DNA of 10,053 bases. It comes from Clostridiales bacterium UBA6468. Lineage in GTDB: Bacteria > Bacillota > Clostridia > Oscillospirales > Oscillospiraceae. The position numbers and the translations under genes were made by a program. The stretch lies in NCBI GenBank assembly GCA_002436765.1, contig DJNI01000080.1:1-10053 (forward strand). The letters run 5' to 3'. The notes under the pieces are model-generated. The model saw only the letters and a list, made by a program, of their open reading frames with translations. It ran no database searches and was not told where the DNA came from. How positions within the stretch are numbered: position 1 is the first letter of the stretch; each line of letters begins with the position of its first letter. Below are positions 6,513 to 10,053 of the stretch, piece by piece.

Positions 6513-6541
6513 TTGAAAAAGTTCCGGAAATCGTGTATTCT
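6513..6541 (+). promoter_or_regulatory. Candidate sigma-70 promoter upstream of the Ldh2-family gene
   Basis: TTGAAA (6513-6518, five of six to consensus) and TATTCT (6536-6541, four of six) are separated by exactly 17 bases. They lie in the one clearly AT-rich stretch of the window (6494-6598, 35 of 105 bases G or C). The palindrome TTCCGGAA (6522-6529) falls in the spacer, an operator position. A perfect TTGACA at 6551-6556 is a second possible -35, but no good -10 follows it. This suggests that the dehydrogenase, larA and malic enzyme genes have their own promoter. It is a sequence-only prediction. Confidence 0.5.
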
Positions 6542-6598
6542 TATGACGTATTGACACCGGAAAACAACAATCAGAAATTTTAGAAATGAGGTACTCTT

Positions 6599-7726
6599 AT
6601 GGCATATCAACACTGGTCCTATGACACCCTGCACCGGCTGTGCATGGAAGCGTTCCAGAAGTTCGGCTTCACCGAAGCGGAAGCGGACATCATTCAGGAC
6701 GTTCTGCTGACCGCTGACCTGTACGGCATCGAGTCCCACGGTATGCAGCGGATGGTTCGCTACCACAAGTGCATCGAAAAAGGCATGATTGACGTGCATG
6801 CCAAGCCCGAAGTGGTGTTCGAGACCCCCATCTCCGCCGTCATCGACGCCCATGAGGCTATGGGTCAGCTGGTTTCTCACCGTGCCATGGAAATGGCTAT
6901 TGAGAAGGCCAAGACTACCGGCGTGGGCATCGTCTCCGTCCGGAATTCCAATCACTACGGCATCGCGGGCTACTATGCCAAGATGGCCTGCAAGGAAGGC
7001 CTGATGGGCTTCTCCTGCACCAACAGTGAGGCCATCATGGTTCCCACCTTTGCCCGGAAGGCCATGCTGGGCTCCAACCCCATCGCCTGCGCGTTCCCCG
7101 CGGAGCCTTACGATTTCTTCTTCGACGCTTCCACCACGGTGGTCACCCGGGGCAAGCTGGAAATGTACAACAAGATGGAAAAGCCCCTGCCTGAAGGCTG
7201 GGCGCTGGACAAGGACGGCCACCCCTCCACCAACGCTCCCGACGTGCTGGCGAATATCGTGGCGAAGAAGGGCGGCGGCATCATGCCTCTGGGCGGCTCC
7301 ACGGAGCTTTTGGGCAGCCACAAGGGCTACGGCTACGGCATGCTGTGTGAAATTTTCTCCTCCATTTTGTCCATGGGCGCTACATCTAACTACTGCATGA
7401 CCGGCGGAAAGGGGCAGATCTGCCATGGATTTATGGCCATCAACCCGGCCTACTTCGGTGACCCTGCCGCCATCAAGGAGCACTTCTCCAAGTACCTGCA
7501 GGAGCTGCGGGACGCCCCCAAGGCCGACGGCCAGGAGCGTATCTACACCCACGGTGAGAAGGAAGTTGCCGCAGTGAAGCGCATTATGGAAAACGGCATC
7601 CCCGTCAACGACAACACCATGGTGGAAGTGCTTGACCTGTGCAACTATCTGGGCATGGATTTCGGTTCTTACTTCGGCGATTACCGCCCCCCCGTCAAGA
7701 AGGACGTGTTCAAAGGCAACTACTAA
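6599..7726 (+). CDS. Ldh2-family NAD(P)-dependent 2-hydroxyacid/sugar-acid dehydrogenase
   Basis: A 375-residue protein of the malate/L-sulfolactate/L-lactate dehydrogenase (Ldh2) family, unrelated in fold to classical LDH/MDH. Members include YiaK (2,3-diketo-L-gulonate reductase), AllD (ureidoglycolate), ComC (sulfolactate) and malate dehydrogenases; they move hydride between NAD(P)H and a 2-oxo/2-hydroxyacid. Visible family marks are GIESHGMQRM (43-52) with the catalytic H47, VRNSNHYGIAGYYAKMA (114-130), MLGSNPIACAFP (156-167) and the late GSHKGYGYGM stretch. The length is a little above the usual 330-360. The start is supported by TGAGG at 6587-6591 and by the conserved N-terminus. It follows an AT-rich gap with a candidate promoter and leads into larA, so it probably shares a substrate family with it. 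Only one of 17 proline codons is CCG, suggesting strong expression. The specific substrate (malate, lactate or a sugar acid) cannot be told from sequence alone. Confidence 0.88.
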   Translation: MAYQHWSYDTLHRLCMEAFQKFGFTEAEADIIQDVLLTADLYGIESHGMQRMVRYHKCIEKGMIDVHAKPEVVFETPISAVIDAHEAMGQLVSHRAMEMAIEKAKTTGVGIVSVRNSNHYGIAGYYAKMACKEGLMGFSCTNSEAIMVPTFARKAMLGSNPIACAFPAEPYDFFFDASTTVVTRGKLEMYNKMEKPLPEGWALDKDGHPSTNAPDVLANIVAKKGGGIMPLGGSTELLGSHKGYGYGMLCEIFSSILSMGATSNYCMTGGKGQICHGFMAINPAYFGDPAAIKEHFSKYLQELRDAPKADGQERIYTHGEKEVAAVKRIMENGIPVNDNTMVEVLDLCNYLGMDFGSYFGDYRPPVKKDVFKGNY

Positions 7727-7736
7727 GAAAGAGACA

Positions 7737-7761
7737 GGGAACCGGCCGGCCGCCGGTTCCC
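7737..7761 (+). other. Strong GC-rich hairpin between the Ldh2-family gene and larA
   Basis: GGGAACCGG (7737-7745) and CCGGTTCCC (7753-7761) are exact reverse complements, and C7746-G7752 extends the stem to 10 bp around a 5-base loop. It begins 11 bases after the stop codon and ends 14 bases before the larA ribosome binding site. No T-run follows, so it resembles an RNA stability/processing or attenuation element that could set larA expression below that of the preceding gene, more than a full terminator. Confidence 0.75.
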
Positions 7762-7775
7762 CATGACAGACCTGC

Positions 7776-7782
7776 GGGAGGA
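7776..7782 (+). promoter_or_regulatory. Ribosome binding site fixing the larA start
   Basis: GGGAGGA lies six bases before the ATG at 7789. The reading frame is open upstream to an ATG at 7639, but that stretch overlaps the dehydrogenase gene out of frame and does not look like LarA, so 7789 is the real start. Confidence 0.75.
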
Positions 7783-7788
7783 TTCTTT

Positions 7789-9051
7789 ATGACCGCGATC
7801 CCTTACGGCAAAAGCCATCTGGATGCTGCGTTTCCGTATAACGGTCTGCTGACCTCCCGGGTGGACGAGCTGAAAAGCGACCGCACAGGCCGGGAGCTGG
7901 TGGAGGAAGCCATGGCGTCGCCCATCGGAACGCCAAGTCTTGCCGCTCTCGCGGCGGGGAAGAAGCGCTGCACCGTCATCATTTCCGACCACACCCGCCC
8001 CGTGCCCAGCCGGGACATCCTGCCCCCCATGCTGGCGCAGCTCCGGCAGGGCAACCCGGAAATCCAGGTGACGCTGCTGGCGGCCACCGGTTTCCACCGG
8101 CTCACCACCACCGCCGAGCTGGAAGCAAAGCTGGGAAAGGAAATTGCCGGTTCCGAGAAAATCGTCGTCCACGACGCCTTTGACCCGGAATCCAATGTGC
8201 AAATCGGCGTTCTGCCCTCCGGCGCGCCGCTGGTCATCGACCGGACGGCGGTGGACACCGACCTGCTCGTCGCGGAGGGCTTCATTGAGCCGCACTTCTT
8301 CGCCGGTTTCTCCGGCGGCCGGAAGAGCATCCTGCCCGGCGTCTGCGATAAGACGACGGTGCTGGGCAATCACTGTGGCGCGTTCATCGCGTCTCCCTAT
8401 GCCCGCACGGGCATTCTGGAGGGCAACCCCCTTCATCGGGACATGGTGGCGGCAGCGGAGATGACGAGGCTGGCGTACATCGTCAACGTGGTCATCGACG
8501 AGGAAAAGAAGACGGTCGCGGCCTTCGCGGGAGACTTCCGGAAGGCGCATGAAGCCGGTGTGGCGTTCCTGCGGCAGTACTGCGAGGTGCAGGCCGTCCC
8601 CGGGGACATTGTCGTCACCTCCAACGGCGGCGCGCCGTTAGACCAGAACATCTACCAGAGCGTCAAGGGGCTGACTGCGGCGGAGGCTTCCGCCAAGGAG
8701 GGCGCGGTGCTGATCATGTGCGCCGAGCTGGCCGACGGCACCGGCGGTGAGGGCTTCTACACCTCCCTCCGGGACTGCGAAACCCCAGCGGCCCATTTTG
8801 CCCGGTGCGTCAACACCCCCCAGTCGGAGACCATCCCTGACCAGTGGGAGAGCCAGATCCTGGCGAGAATCCTCATGAAGCACCGGGTGATCTTCGTTTC
8901 CCGTCCGGAAATGGAGCAGACCCTCCGGGAAATGAAGCTGGACTATGCCCCCAATCTGGAAACTGCCATGGCCATGGCGAAGCGCGACAAGGGCGAAAAC
9001 GCCTCTGTCACCCTGATCCCCAACGGTATTTCCGTTATGGTAAAATCATAA
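7789..9051 (+). CDS. larA: LarA-family nickel-dependent 2-hydroxyacid racemase/epimerase
   Basis: A 420-residue protein, close to the 424 residues of Lactiplantibacillus LarA. LarA uses a covalently bound nickel-pincer nucleotide to racemise lactate by hydride transfer; relatives act on other 2-hydroxyacids and sugar acids. Key residues line up with a constant offset of five from the L. plantarum enzyme: D67 and R70 in SDHTRPVP (72, 75), H103 in ATGFHR (108), H169 in EPHFFAGFSGGRK (174), K179, the lysine that carries the cofactor (184), and H195 in VLGNHCG (200). The active site therefore looks complete. The GFSGGRKSILPGV segment is the family signature. Maturation needs LarB, LarC and LarE, none of which is in the window. 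It lies 62 bases after the Ldh2-type gene and 29 before a malic enzyme, so it likely supplies the stereoisomer used by one of the neighbouring dehydrogenases. The family is sure; lactate is the default substrate, but others are plausible. Confidence 0.9.
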   Translation: MTAIPYGKSHLDAAFPYNGLLTSRVDELKSDRTGRELVEEAMASPIGTPSLAALAAGKKRCTVIISDHTRPVPSRDILPPMLAQLRQGNPEIQVTLLAATGFHRLTTTAELEAKLGKEIAGSEKIVVHDAFDPESNVQIGVLPSGAPLVIDRTAVDTDLLVAEGFIEPHFFAGFSGGRKSILPGVCDKTTVLGNHCGAFIASPYARTGILEGNPLHRDMVAAAEMTRLAYIVNVVIDEEKKTVAAFAGDFRKAHEAGVAFLRQYCEVQAVPGDIVVTSNGGAPLDQNIYQSVKGLTAAEASAKEGAVLIMCAELADGTGGEGFYTSLRDCETPAAHFARCVNTPQSETIPDQWESQILARILMKHRVIFVSRPEMEQTLREMKLDYAPNLETAMAMAKRDKGENASVTLIPNGISVMVKS

Positions 9052-9080
9052 ATTATTGCACAAATAAAGGAGAAACAACT

Positions 9081-10053
9081 ATGGATTACGCAAAAGAGTC
9101 CCTGCGGCTTCACAAAAAGTGGGGCGGCAAGATCGAGGTCATCTGCAGGGTGCCCTGCAAGACCAAGGACGACCTGTCCCTGGCCTATACCCCCGGCGTC
9201 GCCCAGCCCTGCCTGGAGATTCAGAAGGACATCAACAAGTCCTACGAGCTGACCCGCCGCCACAACCTGTGCGCCGTCATCACCGACGGCACCGCCGTTC
9301 TGGGTCTGGGCGACATCGGCCCCGAGGCCGGTATGCCCGTTATGGAGGGAAAGTGCGCCCTCTTTAAGGCCTTTGCCGACGTGGACGCCTTCCCCCTGTG
9401 CGTCAAGACCCACGATGTGGATGAGTTCGTCAACGCCGTGTATCTGATGAGCGGTTCCTTCGGCGGCATCAATCTGGAGGACATCTCCGCTCCCCGGTGC
9501 TTTGAGATCGAGCGGAAGCTGAAGGAAAAGTGCGACATTCCCATCTTCCACGACGACCAGCACGGCACCGCCGTCATCACCCTGGCCGGTCTGACCAATG
9601 CTCTGAAGGTCGTGGGCAAGAAGAAGGAGGACGTGAAGATCGTCACCTCCGGCGCGGGCGCGGCTGCCATCGCCATCGTGAAACTGCTGCTGTCCTCCGG
9701 CTTTAAGAATGTGACCATGTGTGACCGTAAAGGCGCGATTTACGCCGGTCGCGACGGTTTGAACTGGATCAAGGAAGAGATGGCGCAGGTCACCAATCTG
9801 GACAGGAAGGCCGGAACCCTCGCCGACATGCTGGTAGGCGCCGACGTGTTTATCGGCGTGTCCGCCCCCGGCATGGTGACGAAGGAAATGGTGCAGACCA
9901 TGAACAAGGACGCCATCATCTTTGCCTGCGCCAACCCCACCCCGGAGATTTTCCCGGACGAGGCCAAGGCAGGCGGCGCGAAGGTCGTCTCCACCGGCCG
10001 CAGCGACTATCCAAACCAGATCAACAACGTGCTGGCCTTCCCCGGCATCTTCC
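9081..10053 (+). CDS. Malic enzyme (NAD(P)-dependent, decarboxylating), 3' end beyond the window
   Basis: An open frame of 324 codons that runs off the window; short bacterial malic enzymes have about 390 residues, so most of it is here. It converts malate to pyruvate and CO2 with NAD(P)H formation. Visible marks are AYTPGVAQPC (35-44) with the catalytic Tyr36, VITDGTAVLGLGDIG (66-80), MEGKCALFK with Lys91, GGINLEDISAPRCFEIE (128-144) with metal ligands E133-D134, and IFHDDQHGTA (155-164) with D158-D159. The Rossmann motif TSGAGAAAIA (189-198) follows, with D215 at the end of the next strand, which hints at NAD over NADP. CANPTPEIFPDEA lies near the end. AAAGGAG at 9066-9072 sets the start. 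It comes 29 bases after larA and probably shares its transcript, linking hydroxyacid metabolism to pyruvate. The call is firm; the cofactor choice is inferred. Confidence 0.93.
   Translation, partial: MDYAKESLRLHKKWGGKIEVICRVPCKTKDDLSLAYTPGVAQPCLEIQKDINKSYELTRRHNLCAVITDGTAVLGLGDIGPEAGMPVMEGKCALFKAFADVDAFPLCVKTHDVDEFVNAVYLMSGSFGGINLEDISAPRCFEIERKLKEKCDIPIFHDDQHGTAVITLAGLTNALKVVGKKKEDVKIVTSGAGAAAIAIVKLLLSSGFKNVTMCDRKGAIYAGRDGLNWIKEEMAQVTNLDRKAGTLADMLVGADVFIGVSAPGMVTKEMVQTMNKDAIIFACANPTPEIFPDEAKAGGAKVVSTGRSDYPNQINNVLAFPGIF

Noticed and set aside
7639..7788. N-terminal extension of larA by 50 codons
   Set aside because: It overlaps the dehydrogenase gene in another frame, has no LarA-like sequence, and ATG 7789 has a good ribosome binding site and gives the expected family length.
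1..10053. CRISPR array, tRNA/rRNA genes, insertion sequence, phage or defence genes
   Set aside because: No repeat-spacer pattern, RNA gene, transposase, integrase or nuclease-like frame was seen; the window is almost entirely metabolic coding sequence.

Overview
The window reads as a dense, single-direction metabolic region of a GC-rich (roughly 60% by eye) anaerobic Firmicute, most likely a gut Clostridia of the Oscillospirales type. This lineage is inferred from codon use, strong AGGAGG-type ribosome binding sites, tight overlapping genes and the gene content (Etf-linked hydroxyacid dehydrogenase, LarA, malic enzyme). No gene here fixes the species. Every supported gene is on the + strand.

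Layout. Bases 1-182 hold the C-terminal end of a FAD-linked (GlcD-type) 2-hydroxyacid dehydrogenase. It is followed by a two-[4Fe-4S] ferredoxin/CCG-fold protein (205-1272), etfB (1280-2056) and etfA (2053-2961), which together form an electron-transfer module for hydroxyacid oxidation. Overlapping etfA by four bases is an IolB-family isomerase gene (2958-3746). After a short gap with a strong hairpin come an FGGY-family sugar kinase (3817-5286) and an FAD-dependent oxidoreductase (5291-6493). A 105-bp AT-rich gap (35 of 105 bases G or C) holds a plausible sigma-70 promoter. It is followed by an Ldh2-family NAD(P)-dependent 2-hydroxyacid/sugar-acid dehydrogenase (6599-7726), a second intercistronic hairpin, a LarA nickel-pincer racemase/epimerase (7789-9051) and the first 324 codons of a malic enzyme (9081 to the window end).

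How they may work together (inference). Three different classes of enzyme acting on 2-hydroxyacids lie in a row: a flavin/Fe-S/Etf dehydrogenase, a nicotinamide-dependent Ldh2-type dehydrogenase and a LarA racemase/epimerase. A malic enzyme connects to pyruvate, and an IolB-like isomerase, an FGGY kinase and a further flavoenzyme suggest a carbohydrate or sugar-acid substrate. One reading is a catabolic route in which a sugar acid or polyol is epimerised, oxidised and phosphorylated, with electrons leaving through Etf. A simpler reading is lactate/malate metabolism next to an unrelated sugar-acid operon. No transporter, regulator or LarB/LarC/LarE cofactor-maturation gene lies in the window.

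The most unusual observation is that the Fe-S protein keeps the exact spacing of two CCG (HdrB/GlcF-type) cluster motifs but has replaced about eight of the ten expected cysteines, while both ferredoxin motifs stay intact. Other points of interest are a perfect 12-bp stem with a 4-base loop inside etfB, two strong intercistronic hairpins without U-tracts, and a marked difference in codon use between genes of the same apparent operon.
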